This document shows positions 8,589 to 18,100 of a DNA stretch of 64,000 bases, one piece after another. The notes under the pieces were generated by a model. That model had not been told where the DNA came from and searched no databases. It was given only the letters and a program-made list of their open reading frames with translations. The DNA is from an uncultured Alistipes sp. (GTDB lineage: Bacteria > Bacteroidota > Bacteroidia > Bacteroidales > Rikenellaceae), in the NCBI GenBank assembly GCA_900541585.1, contig UQKD01000015.1, forward strand, positions 23,114 through 87,113, read 5' to 3'. The translations under genes and the position numbers were made by a program. Position 1 is the first letter of the stretch. Every line of letters begins with the position of its first letter.

Positions 8589-9980
8589 ATGAATAACCGC
8601 ACCATCCTCACCGGACTGCTGGGCGCCGGAACAGTCGCCTCGGCCACGGCGCAGGCCCCGGCAAAAGCCAAGGCGCAAACGCCGCAGGGCCGCCCGAACA
8701 TCGTGATCATCTACACCGACGACATGGGCATCGGCGACCTCTCGTGCACCAACACGGGCTGGATCGAAACGCCCTCCATCGACCGCCTGGCTTCGCAGGG
8801 TCTGGTCCTGAACAGCTACTATTCCTCCGCTCCGGTCAGCTCGCCCTCGCGCGTGGGACTCACCACGGGCATGTTCCCGATGGAGTGGGGCATCAACACC
8901 TACCTCCAGACCCGCAAAGGCAACGCCGCCTGCGAACAGGCCGACTACCTCGCCGCCGAAGCGCCCTCGATGGCCCGCATCCTCCGCGACGCCGGGTACG
9001 CCACCGGACACTTCGGCAAGTGGCACATGGGCGGCGGGCGCGATGTGAAGGACGCGCCATCGATCCCCTCGTTCGGCTTCGACGAATACTGTTCGACGTG
9101 GGAAAGCCCCGACCCGGCTCCCGAACTGACCGCCACGAACTGGATCTGGAGCGACAAGGACGACGTGAAACGCTGGAACCGTACGGGCTACTTCGTCGAC
9201 AAGACGCTCGACTTCCTGGTGCGCCACAAGGACAAGCCCTGCTTCGTGAACCTCTGGCCCGACGACATGCACACGCCGTGGGTTCCCGACGAGGAGTCGC
9301 AGCACAAGCAGAAGGACTGGAACTCACAGCCCAACTTCTCGGAGGTACTCGCCGAGTACGACCGTCAGATCGGCCGCTTCCTCACGCGGCTCGACCAGCT
9401 GGGGCTGAGCGACAACACCATCGTCATCTTCACCTCGGACAACGGCCCGGCCCCGAGCTTCCGCCAGTTGCGCACGAACGGCATGCGCGGCGTGAAGAAC
9501 AGCCTCTACGAAGGCGGCATCCGCATGCCGTTCATCATCCGCTGGCCCGGGGTGATCGAAGCCGGCAAGGTCGACGACCGAACGGTCGTCTGCGCCGTCG
9601 ACCTGCTGCCGTCGCTCTGCAAAATCGCCAAGGCCCGGCTGCCGAAAGGCTACCGTTCGAGCGGCGAGGACATGAGCCGCGCCCTGCTCGGAAAACCCGC
9701 GGTCCGCAAAGGCGACCTGATGTGGGACTTCGGCCGCAACGAAGCGTTCATGTTCCCCCGCGACAAGTACCACCACAGCCCCTCGCTGGCGATCCGCCGC
9801 GGCAACTGGAAACTGCTCGTCAACCCCGACGGTTCGAACGCCCAGCTCTACGACATCGCCGCCGACATCAACGAAACGAAGAACCTCGCGGAGGAGAATC
9901 CCGCGCTGGTCCGCGACCTTTCGAAGACCGTACTGGCCTGGTGGGAGCGCCGTCCCCGCATCGGCGCCGGAAAACAATAA
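8589..9980 (+). CDS. Secreted sulfatase (S1 family, serine type)
   Basis: Sulfatase of 463 residues. The frame is open far upstream, but the ATG at 8589 gives a normal signal peptide (MNNRTILTGLLGAGTVASA) and lies about 95 nt after the -7 box, so it is chosen. Metal-binding strand NIVIIYTDDMGIGD (about 37-50), activation motif S84-S-P-S-R88, GKWHMGGG and TSDNGPAPS are visible. Short for the family, but all core elements are present. The next sulfatase follows after 22 nt, so the two form one operon. Confidence 0.92.
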   Translation: MNNRTILTGLLGAGTVASATAQAPAKAKAQTPQGRPNIVIIYTDDMGIGDLSCTNTGWIETPSIDRLASQGLVLNSYYSSAPVSSPSRVGLTTGMFPMEWGINTYLQTRKGNAACEQADYLAAEAPSMARILRDAGYATGHFGKWHMGGGRDVKDAPSIPSFGFDEYCSTWESPDPAPELTATNWIWSDKDDVKRWNRTGYFVDKTLDFLVRHKDKPCFVNLWPDDMHTPWVPDEESQHKQKDWNSQPNFSEVLAEYDRQIGRFLTRLDQLGLSDNTIVIFTSDNGPAPSFRQLRTNGMRGVKNSLYEGGIRMPFIIRWPGVIEAGKVDDRTVVCAVDLLPSLCKIAKARLPKGYRSSGEDMSRALLGKPAVRKGDLMWDFGRNEAFMFPRDKYHHSPSLAIRRGNWKLLVNPDGSNAQLYDIAADINETKNLAEENPALVRDLSKTVLAWWERRPRIGAGKQ

Positions 9981-10002
9981 TCCATCTCCGGACAGAACGA
10001 CC

Positions 10003-11478
10003 ATGAGAAACAAGACGATACCCGCCGGAAAGATCGGATTCGGGGCCTCGCTGGCCCTGCTCTCCGGCGGCGCGGCCCAGGCCGCCAAACCCGCCCGGCA
10101 AAGCCCGAAACGCCCCAACATCGTGCTCGTCATCGCCGACGACTGCCGCCATTACGACCTGGGCTGCTACGGAAGCCCCGACGCCATCACGCCCAACATC
10201 GACCGGCTGGCCGCGCAGGGACTGCGTTTCGAGCGCTTCTTCCAGGCGACGGCCATGAGTTCCCCGACGCGCCACTGCCTGCTCACGGGGCTTTACCCCG
10301 TCCGCTCGGGAGCCTATCCCAACCACACGCGGCTCGACGAGGGCGTGCACACGCTGCCCGAATACCTCAAGGAGGCCGGTTACCGCGTCGCCCTGCAGGG
10401 CAAGCGGCACATCGCGCCGATCGAATCCTTCCCGTTCGAGTTCCTTTCGGAGGAGTCGCTGCGCAGCGTACACCCCGAAAAGATCGAACCGTTCCTGGCC
10501 GACGTGGCACAGACGGGCGAACCGTTCTTCCTCTACGTCGGCTCGACCGAGCCTCACGACCCGTGGACGCTCGGCGACCGCAGCCTCTGGAACCCCGACG
10601 ACCTCACGCTGCCCGGCAACCTCGTCGACACGCCCGAAACGCGCCGGCAGTTCCGCAATTACCTCGCGGAGATCAACGTGCTGGACAACCAGGTGGGCGC
10701 GGTGGACTCCCTGCTCCGCAAATACGGACTCGACGAAAACACCGTCTTCATCTTCACCAGCGAGCAGGGTTATTCGTTCCCGTTCGGCAAGTGGACCTGC
10801 TATGACGAAGGCTTGCAGACGGGCTTCGTCGTGCGCTGGCCGGGCGTGGTCAAACCCGGCACGACGACCGACGCCATGTGCGAATACGTCGACGTGACCC
10901 CGACATTGGTGGACATCGCCGGCGGAAAGATTCCCGAAGGACTCGACGGACGCAGTTTCCTGCCCGTCGTCCGGGGAGAGGCCAGGAGTTTCAAGCAGGA
11001 GGTCTACGCCATCCAGACCAGCCGCGGCATCCACGCCGGACCGGAATACTACGGCATCCGCTCGGTGCGCAGCGACCGTTTCGCCTACATCCTCAACCTC
11101 ACGCCCGAAGCGACGTTCAAGTGCATGTCCACGCACCCGAAACGCGACTGGTGGGCTTCGTGGAAGGAGAAGGCCGCCACCGACGAATTCGCCCGCGGAC
11201 AGGTAGAGCGCTACCAGCACCGCCCCGGCGAAGAGCTTTACGACATCGTCAGCGACCCGTTCCAGACCCGCAACCTGGCCGACGATCCGAAATACGCCGG
11301 GGAGAAAGCCGCACTGCGCGCCAAACTGCTGCAATGGATGGAGCGCCAGGGCGACCGGGGGCAGGAAACGGAGATGGAGGCCAAAGAGCACATGTTCCAC
11401 AAGGAGGCGGACGACACGCCCCGGCCCAAAAAGAAAAAAACCGAAAAAACGCGACCACAAAATGCCCGGATTGATTAA
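10003..11478 (+). CDS. Secreted sulfatase, sulfamidase-like, with Lys-rich C terminus
   Basis: Sulfatase of 491 residues with an N-terminal signal sequence (about 1-28), metal strand NIVLVIADDCRHYDLGCYG (about 39-57) and serine-type motif S86-S-P-T-R90. The usual GKWH is GKRH here, a variant at a substrate/active-site Lys-x-x-His segment. The layout with SEQGYSFPFGKW and the early ADDCR segment is closer to sulfamidase/heparan N-sulfatase-like members than to the other four sulfatases here. The C terminus ends in a Lys/Pro-rich tail (about 470-491). It is co-transcribed with the gene before it. The promoter of the following epimerase gene lies inside its last codons. Confidence 0.9.
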   Translation: MRNKTIPAGKIGFGASLALLSGGAAQAAKPARQSPKRPNIVLVIADDCRHYDLGCYGSPDAITPNIDRLAAQGLRFERFFQATAMSSPTRHCLLTGLYPVRSGAYPNHTRLDEGVHTLPEYLKEAGYRVALQGKRHIAPIESFPFEFLSEESLRSVHPEKIEPFLADVAQTGEPFFLYVGSTEPHDPWTLGDRSLWNPDDLTLPGNLVDTPETRRQFRNYLAEINVLDNQVGAVDSLLRKYGLDENTVFIFTSEQGYSFPFGKWTCYDEGLQTGFVVRWPGVVKPGTTTDAMCEYVDVTPTLVDIAGGKIPEGLDGRSFLPVVRGEARSFKQEVYAIQTSRGIHAGPEYYGIRSVRSDRFAYILNLTPEATFKCMSTHPKRDWWASWKEKAATDEFARGQVERYQHRPGEELYDIVSDPFQTRNLADDPKYAGEKAALRAKLLQWMERQGDRGQETEMEAKEHMFHKEADDTPRPKKKKTEKTRPQNARID

Positions 11479-11483
11479 CTTTG
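11476..11483 (+). promoter_or_regulatory. -7 box for the aldose 1-epimerase gene
   Basis: TAACTTTG overlaps the stop region of the sulfatase and lies 26 nt before the ATG at 11510. No good -33 box is seen. The epimerase could therefore also be read through from the sulfatase operon. Confidence 0.55.
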
Positions 11484-11509
11484 CAGACAAAGAACCCAAA
11501 AACCGACCC

Positions 11510-12634
11510 ATGAAAAGAAATTTCATCGCATTATGCACCCTGCTGCTGGCTGCCTGCGGAAGCCAGGAGCCGAAAATCACCCTGTTCAGCAACGAGGCCT
11601 TCCAGACGGAGGCGGACGGCAAGCCCGTCGGTATCTACACGCTCCATGCGGGCGACGTGACCATGCAGGTCACCAACTACGGCGCACGCGTCGTATCGCT
11701 CTGGACCCCCGACCGTGCGGGCAACTACGAAGACATCGTGCTCGGCTACGAGACGATCGACCGTTACATCAACAATGACGGCGAACGCTTCCTCGGCGCG
11801 GTCGTGGGACCCTACGCCAACCGCATCGCCAAGGGCAGCTTCACGCTCGACGGCACGGAGTACAACCTGCCGATCAACAACAACGGCCAGACGCTCCACG
11901 GCGGGCTCGAAGGCCTGGACCGCGTGGTCTGGGACGTGGTTTCGGCCTCGGAAGACCGTCTGGTGATGAAGTACCTCCACGCCGACGGACAGGAAGGTTT
12001 CCCGGGCAACCTGCAGATCGAGATGACCTACTCGCTCACGCCCGAAAACGAGTTCCGCATCGACTACAAGGCCACGACCGACAAGCCGACCGTGGTGAAC
12101 CTCTCGCACCACCCCTTCTTCAACCTCAAGGGCGAGGGTAACGGCACGATCCTCGACCACGTCGTGACCATCAACGCCAGCCGCACCACGCCGGTCGACT
12201 CGGTGCTGATCCCCACCGGGGAGATCGCCGACGTCACGGGCACGCCGTTCGATTTCCGCCAGCCGCACGCCATCGGCGAGCGCATCGGCGCCGACAACGA
12301 GCAGCTGCGCAACGGCGCGGGATACGACCACAACTGGGTCCTCGACCGCAAGACCGCGGACGGCATCGAGCCGGCGGCCACGGTCTGGGAACCCGCTTCG
12401 GGCCGCACGATCGAGGTGCTGACCGACCAGCCCGCCATGCAGTTCTACAGCGGCAACTTCTTCGACGGCAAAGCGAACGGCAAATACGGCAAACCGCTGC
12501 GTTACCGCGAATCGCTGGCGCTCGAAACGCAGAAATACCCCGACAGCCCCAACCACGACAACTTCCCCTCGACCGTGCTGCGCCCGGGCGAAGAATACAC
12601 GCAGGTCTGCATCTACCGCTTCGGGGTGAAATAA
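11510..12634 (+). CDS. galM: Aldose 1-epimerase (mutarotase) lipoprotein
   Basis: Interconverts alpha and beta anomers of galactose or glucose. The start at 11510 gives a lipoprotein signal (LLLAACG, Cys at about 14). The protein has 374 residues. GalM landmarks are present: NYGARVVSLWTPDR near the start, GPYANRIAKGSF (about 101-112), NNNGQTLHGGLEGLD (about 121-135), NLSHHPFFNLKG (His pair, about 195-206), YDHNW (about 272-276) and a Glu-containing stretch LALETQKYPDSPNH near the end. Placement on the outer surface or in the periplasm fits processing of sugars freed by the GH2 enzyme and sulfatases upstream. Confidence 0.93.
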   Translation: MKRNFIALCTLLLAACGSQEPKITLFSNEAFQTEADGKPVGIYTLHAGDVTMQVTNYGARVVSLWTPDRAGNYEDIVLGYETIDRYINNDGERFLGAVVGPYANRIAKGSFTLDGTEYNLPINNNGQTLHGGLEGLDRVVWDVVSASEDRLVMKYLHADGQEGFPGNLQIEMTYSLTPENEFRIDYKATTDKPTVVNLSHHPFFNLKGEGNGTILDHVVTINASRTTPVDSVLIPTGEIADVTGTPFDFRQPHAIGERIGADNEQLRNGAGYDHNWVLDRKTADGIEPAATVWEPASGRTIEVLTDQPAMQFYSGNFFDGKANGKYGKPLRYRESLALETQKYPDSPNHDNFPSTVLRPGEEYTQVCIYRFGVK

Positions 12635-12660
12635 ACGCCCGCTCCGGCAGAAACACACGG

Positions 12661-12698
12661 ACGCCGCCGCAAGGGAATCTCCCTGCGGCGGCGTTTTT
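12661..12698 (+). terminator. Rho-independent terminator after galM
   Basis: ACGCCGCCGC / GCGGCGGCGT stem, extended by AGGGA/TCCCT with one bulged A, loop ATC, then TTTTT. Confidence 0.85.
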
Positions 12699-12769
12699 CG
12701 TCCGTCCCGGAACGCCGGGTGCCTGCGGGAATCGGTCCGGGCGGAGACGCCCTGTGCCCGGAATCCGCC

Positions 12770-15082
12770 CTACCGGCAGCTGAACGCGACGCTTCGGGAG
12801 GCCCCGTGTTCGTCGATCACCGTCAGACGGTGACGCCCGGGAGCGGGCCGGACCGACAGTTTGTGCTCCAGCGAGGTCGCACCGAGGTACCGGTCGTCGA
12901 GATGCCAGAACAGCACGGCGTTGCGGTCGCGGTGCACGGCCGTGAAGACGAGGCTCTGCTGCTCTCCTTCGAGCGACTTCGGGGCCACCAGCACGCGCCC
13001 CGGCTGCGGATAGATGATCTCGATGGGGTCGTTCCCCACCCCGCGGCCCGACAGGCCGGGGTGCAGCGGCGGCAGCGGGCGGTAGTCCGGGTGCTGTTTC
13101 CGGTAATACCACTCCTGCGCGGGCGGCAGAATGAACATCGGCCTGCGGACGATGCGGGCCGGATCGCAGCAGTCGGCCGTCACGCGGTATTTCAGGTCGG
13201 GACTTAAATTGACGATCCGGTGATAGGGGCAGACCTCGGCCGGAGCGGCGGTCCGCGGAATCATCAGCGTATCGCGGTCGGGGCACACCTGCGAGGCCAG
13301 GAATCCGCTTTGGCGGCATACCACGGCGGGTTCCAGGTCGCCGTAAGGCTCCGCGAACCACTCGCTTCCGGGCAGCAGGCCGAACACCTCGAACAGTACG
13401 GGCGCGGCATACCCCACACCCGTCATCAGCGGCCGTCCCTCGCCCGAACAGTTCCCGACCCAGACGCCCACGGCGTAGTCGGGCGTCGCCCCGACGGCCC
13501 ACGCATCGCGGTTGCCGTAGCTCGTCCCGGTCTTCCAGCCGATCTTCTTCGACGAGGCGAAATACTGCCATTCGCCCTCCTCCTCGGGGCGCGTGACGCG
13601 GCTGATCGCCTCGAACATCAGCCACAGCGCACCCCGCGACAGGGGAATGTCGTCGGCCGCAATGGTCGCAGCGGACGCCATGTCGTAATGCGGCCGGCGG
13701 ATCGTCTCCTGCCCGTTGAGTTTGGCCGCCATCAGCATATAGGCGGCCGTGAGGTCCCACAGCGTAATCTCCGCGCCGCCCAGGATCAGCGACAGCCCGT
13801 AATGGTCGGCGCTGCGGTCGATCGTGCGGAAACCCAGCCCCCGCACCAGCGACAGAAAATTCTCCCGGCCGTATTTGTCGAGCATCCGCACCGACGGAAC
13901 GTTGAGCGAACGCTCGACCACCCGGTCGGCGGGAACCGCACCGTCGAACGTGCGGTTGTAGTTCTGGGGCGTGAAATCCCTGTAATAGGTCGGCACGTCG
14001 GGGAAGAGCATCGTCGGAAGCGCCGTGCCGTCGTCCAGCATCCCGGCATAAAGGATCGGTTTGAGCACGCTGCCGCTGCTGCGCCGGGCGGGGATGACAT
14101 CGACGCTGGTTCCCGCGCTCCGGTCCCCGGGGTCGTAGACGTTGCCGGCGTAGGCCAGCACCTCTCCGCTCCGCACGTCCATCACCACGACGGCCAGGTT
14201 GTTGATCCGGTTGCCCCGGTACTGCGCGTTGTAACGCCGGGCCAGCGCGTTCACCCGCCCCTGAAGGTCGGCGTCGAGCGTCGAGCGCAACGCTCCCGTG
14301 CGCATCCTGCCCAACAGGTGCATCGCCTCCATCGGCATCGGTTCGGGAGCTTCGGGCAGCGGCTCCAGCTTGGCCAGGGCGCACGTCAGGGAGTCGATAT
14401 GCCCGCCGCTCCGGATGCGGTCGAGCAGCCGGTCGCGCTTCGCGCGCAGCCGGTCGCGGTTGCGCTTCATGTGGATCAGCGAAGGCGCGTTGGGCAGCAC
14501 GGCGAGCAGGGCGCTTTCGGCCCACGAAAGGTCCCGCGCACTGCGGCCGAAATAGTACCACGAGGCACTCTCCAGCCCCACGACGTTGCCGCCGAAGGGT
14601 GCATGGGCAGCATACAAAGCCAGGATTTCATCCTTGCCGCAGCGCATTTCGAGCCGCAGCGCCAGCACCGCTTCGACGAACTTTTCACCCAGGGTCCGGG
14701 GCTTTCCGCCGCGGCTCAGGCGGATGGTCTGCATCGTGAGCGTGCTCGCGCCGCTCTCGATCCGCCCCGCCGCGAGATTCTGCCCCACGGCACGCACCAG
14801 GGCCAGCGGGTCGACCCCGAAATGGCGGTCGAAACGCTTGTCCTCGTAGGTCGTGACGGCGGTGCGGAACTTTTCGGGCACGCTGTCCGTCGGAAAGAAA
14901 CGCCACTGCCCGTCGGGGGCGACCTTCGCCGAGAGCAGCTGCCCGTCGCGGCTCCATACCGTCGCGGAGAACGGCTCGTCGAAGAGCGTCCGCGGCAGGG
15001 CGAAGAAAAAAACCGCGGCGGGCAGCAGGGTAAGCCCGACCGCGAGGAGGCAGATTCCTTTTTTCGACATCATTTTTGACAT
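12770..15082 (-). CDS. pbpC: Penicillin-binding protein 1C (glycosyltransferase/transpeptidase)
   Basis: Bifunctional murein synthase of 770 residues. A membrane anchor (about 9-29) precedes the GT51 domain with catalytic Glu in YEDKRFDRHFG (about 77-87) and GASTLTMQ. The transpeptidase domain has SxxK in SSGSVLKP (about 336-343), SLNVPS and KTGT (about 516-519). The C-terminal part from about 690 fits the BiPBP_C domain typical of PBP1C. ATGs also occur at residues 4 and 5 (15073, 15070), so the start is uncertain by a few codons. It is divergent from the alpha-2-macroglobulin gene, its usual partner in Gram-negative bacteria. Confidence 0.95.
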   Translation of the reverse strand: MSKMMSKKGICLLAVGLTLLPAAVFFFALPRTLFDEPFSATVWSRDGQLLSAKVAPDGQWRFFPTDSVPEKFRTAVTTYEDKRFDRHFGVDPLALVRAVGQNLAAGRIESGASTLTMQTIRLSRGGKPRTLGEKFVEAVLALRLEMRCGKDEILALYAAHAPFGGNVVGLESASWYYFGRSARDLSWAESALLAVLPNAPSLIHMKRNRDRLRAKRDRLLDRIRSGGHIDSLTCALAKLEPLPEAPEPMPMEAMHLLGRMRTGALRSTLDADLQGRVNALARRYNAQYRGNRINNLAVVVMDVRSGEVLAYAGNVYDPGDRSAGTSVDVIPARRSSGSVLKPILYAGMLDDGTALPTMLFPDVPTYYRDFTPQNYNRTFDGAVPADRVVERSLNVPSVRMLDKYGRENFLSLVRGLGFRTIDRSADHYGLSLILGGAEITLWDLTAAYMLMAAKLNGQETIRRPHYDMASAATIAADDIPLSRGALWLMFEAISRVTRPEEEGEWQYFASSKKIGWKTGTSYGNRDAWAVGATPDYAVGVWVGNCSGEGRPLMTGVGYAAPVLFEVFGLLPGSEWFAEPYGDLEPAVVCRQSGFLASQVCPDRDTLMIPRTAAPAEVCPYHRIVNLSPDLKYRVTADCCDPARIVRRPMFILPPAQEWYYRKQHPDYRPLPPLHPGLSGRGVGNDPIEIIYPQPGRVLVAPKSLEGEQQSLVFTAVHRDRNAVLFWHLDDRYLGATSLEHKLSVRPAPGRHRLTVIDEHGASRSVAFSCR

Positions 15083-15090
15083 ATTTTATA

Positions 15091-15098
15091 TATCTTTG
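15091..15098 (+). promoter_or_regulatory. -7 box for the alpha-2-macroglobulin gene
   Basis: TATCTTTG, 58 nt before the chosen ATG, in the 73-bp space between pbpC and the macroglobulin gene. A TTTG at 15075-15078 is too close (12 nt) to be a standard -33 box. Confidence 0.6.
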
Positions 15099-15155
15099 GT
15101 GGAAGATATGCACACCCCGCCGTATCCAACGCAAAGTTACCTAAAAAAACGCACC

Positions 15156-18100
15156 ATGAAAACATTCCGCGCCGCATTGTTTGCCCTCATCGTCCTGCTG
15201 TCCGCCGCATGCAGCCGCCCGGCGAGCGACATCGTCGAGTCGTCGACCAACGGACTTTCGGGCGTCCGGATGCCGGTCCAGGTGACCCTCCGCGAAGGCG
15301 TCGAACTGGCCGAAGACGATCTGGAAGACGCCGTATCGTTCACCCCGGGGGCCGACATCGAAGTTTCCCGTCAGGGCGTGCGGATGCTGCGCATCGTCCC
15401 GAAATCGCCCCTGAAGAGCGATACCCGCTACAAGGTGACGCTCGACGCATCGAAACTTACCGGCGGGAAAGCCAAAGGCGTCGCCGAGTTCGAATTCTCG
15501 ACGCCGAAACTGCGTTTCTCCTACAACCCCTGCTGGTTGCAGCAGAGCGACGACCTGAAATACTACGTGCTGGTCGGCGAAACGGTTTCGTCGGATTACG
15601 TCGCCGCCGACTACGTGGAGCAGCGGCTCAAAATCAAGGGACTTCTGAAACCCGAAGTGGCATGGACCCATTCGGAGGACGGCACGGTCCATAAATACCG
15701 GGTCGAGAACATCCCGACCCGCAGCGACGAAAGCTACAAGCTGACCCTCGATTTCGACCTCGACCCGAAGCAGAACGTCGAGATGGAGGTCCCCCGCAAG
15801 GGCGAATACATCGTACTGGACCACACCGTGCAGACCGAGCCGCTGGCCGTGGTCGTCACCTTCTCCGAGCCGCTCAAGCCCAACCAGGATTTCAAAAGCC
15901 TGATCCGCTTCGACCCGAAATTCCGGACCTCGGTCGACCGGAACCGCCTCTACATCTACCCCGAAACGCAACTCACGGGTAATTACGAGATCGAAATCAG
16001 CCGCGAGGTGCAGAACAAGGCGGGGCGCCGGCTCGGCGAAAGCTACGCCTTCACGGCGACGCTGCCCTCGCAGGCTCCCGCGATCCGCTTCACGGGCAAA
16101 GGCTCCATCCTGCCCTCGTCCAACCGCATGAGCCTGCTGTTCGAATCGGTGAACTTCGCCCGGGCGCGGGTGCGCGTGCGGAAGATCTTCGCCAGCAACC
16201 TGCTGCAATTCTTCCAGCGGAACTACTACGGCGACACCTATTTCTCCGATATGGAGTACGTCTCCCGCGTCGTCCGCGACACGACCATCGACCTCGGGGG
16301 CAAAGCCTCGACGCGGCTCGACCGCACCAACAGCTATTCGCTCGACCTCAGCCGCCTGATCACCGACAGCCGGAAGTCGATGTACCTGCTCGAAATCAGG
16401 GGCGTCGACCCGCTGATTCCGGTCGAGAGCAACGACTACGACTACTATTTCGGCGACTACCGGACCTACGCCGAGCGGTCGAAGGTCGTCATCCAGTCCG
16501 ACATCGGCATCATCTGCAAGAGCAGCGGCGACGGAGAGCTGATCGTCTACACTACCGACCTGGTCTCGGCGCGTCCGAAAGGCAGCTGCAAGGTCCGGGC
16601 CTACGACCGCCAGAACCAGCAGCTGGCCGAAGCCGTCACCGACTCCGAGGGACGGGCCGTGCTGAAATGCGGGGACGAACCCTACATGGTCCTGGCCGAG
16701 GCTAACGGCGACGCGGCCTTCGTCCGGGTGGAACGGGGCGCGGCACTTTCATTGAGCAATTTCGACGTGGGCGGCACGACCGACACAAAGGGGATAAAGG
16801 GCTACCTGTTCGGCGAACGGGGCGTCTGGCGCCCGGGCGACGAAATCTACCTCACGCTGATCGTCGCCTCGGACAACCCGCTGCCGGAGAATCACCCGGC
16901 ATCGCTGGAGTTCTACAACCCCAACGGGCAGCTGGTGCAGTCGGCGGTCAGCAGCGGTTCTTCGGACGGGATTCATACATTCAAATTACAGACGACGCCC
17001 GCCTCCCCCACGGGAATCTGGCACGCGAAGGCGGCCTTCGGCGGCGCGACGTTCGAGAAAAACATCCGCGTGGACGCCGTCAAGCCCAACCGGATAAAGA
17101 TCGAGATGCACCTCGGCGACGGACAGACCGTCGACGCCAAGGAGTTCAACGGCCGGCTGACAGCCCGGTGGCTGCACGGCGCACCGGCCGCGGGATCGCA
17201 AGTCACGCTCCTGGCGCAGCTGTCGCAAATCCCGACGCGCTTCAAGGGCTATGCCGACTATTCGTTCGACGACGCCACGAAGCAGTTCGCCCCCGAGGAG
17301 CGGGAGATCGTCTCCGGCACGACCGACGCCGAGGGCACGCTGCAACTGACCACCGACCGGCTCTCCTCGCTGGAAGGGTTGAGTCCGGGGATGCTGAGCG
17401 GCAAATTCACCGTCAAGGTCTTCGAAAAGAGCGGTGACTTCAGCGTCGACCAGCAGATCGCGGCCGTCTCGCCCTACGACGCCTATTTCGGCATCGGCGT
17501 AACCGCCCAGCAAAGCGACTGGGGCGAGGAATACCTCGACAGCAAACGCGACCATGCGCTGCGGCTCGTCCTGCTCGACGCCCGGGGCCGCCCCGTGACG
17601 GGCACGGAGGAGGCGACCGTGACGGTTTACAGGATGAGTTCCTACTGGTGGTGGGACGCCTCGTCGGCGGCCTCCCAGGCCCGCTACGCCAAGAGCGCGC
17701 TCAACGCCCAGTACAAAACCCTCCGGACCACCCTCTCGAACGGCAGAGGACAGGTCACGATGCGCTGGAGCGCCGGCGATTACGGCTATTACCTCGTTCG
17801 CGTGACGGGTGCCCGGCAGGCGCATTCGGCGACGTGCGTCGTCTGCGTGTCGTCGTCCGACTACCGGGGCGACGTCTCCTCGGTGACCGACGCCGCGACA
17901 CGCCTGGCCATCGCCCGCGACAAGGACAAATACGTGCCGGGCGACAGGGCGAAGATCACCATCCCTTCGTCCCCGGGCGCACGGGCGCTGGTGAGCGTCG
18001 AGAGCGGCAGTTCGGTGCGCGAAAGCCGCTGGATCGAGTGCACCGACCGGCAGACCTCCTTCGAAATTCCCGTCAGGGAGGGCATGGCCCCGAACGTCTA

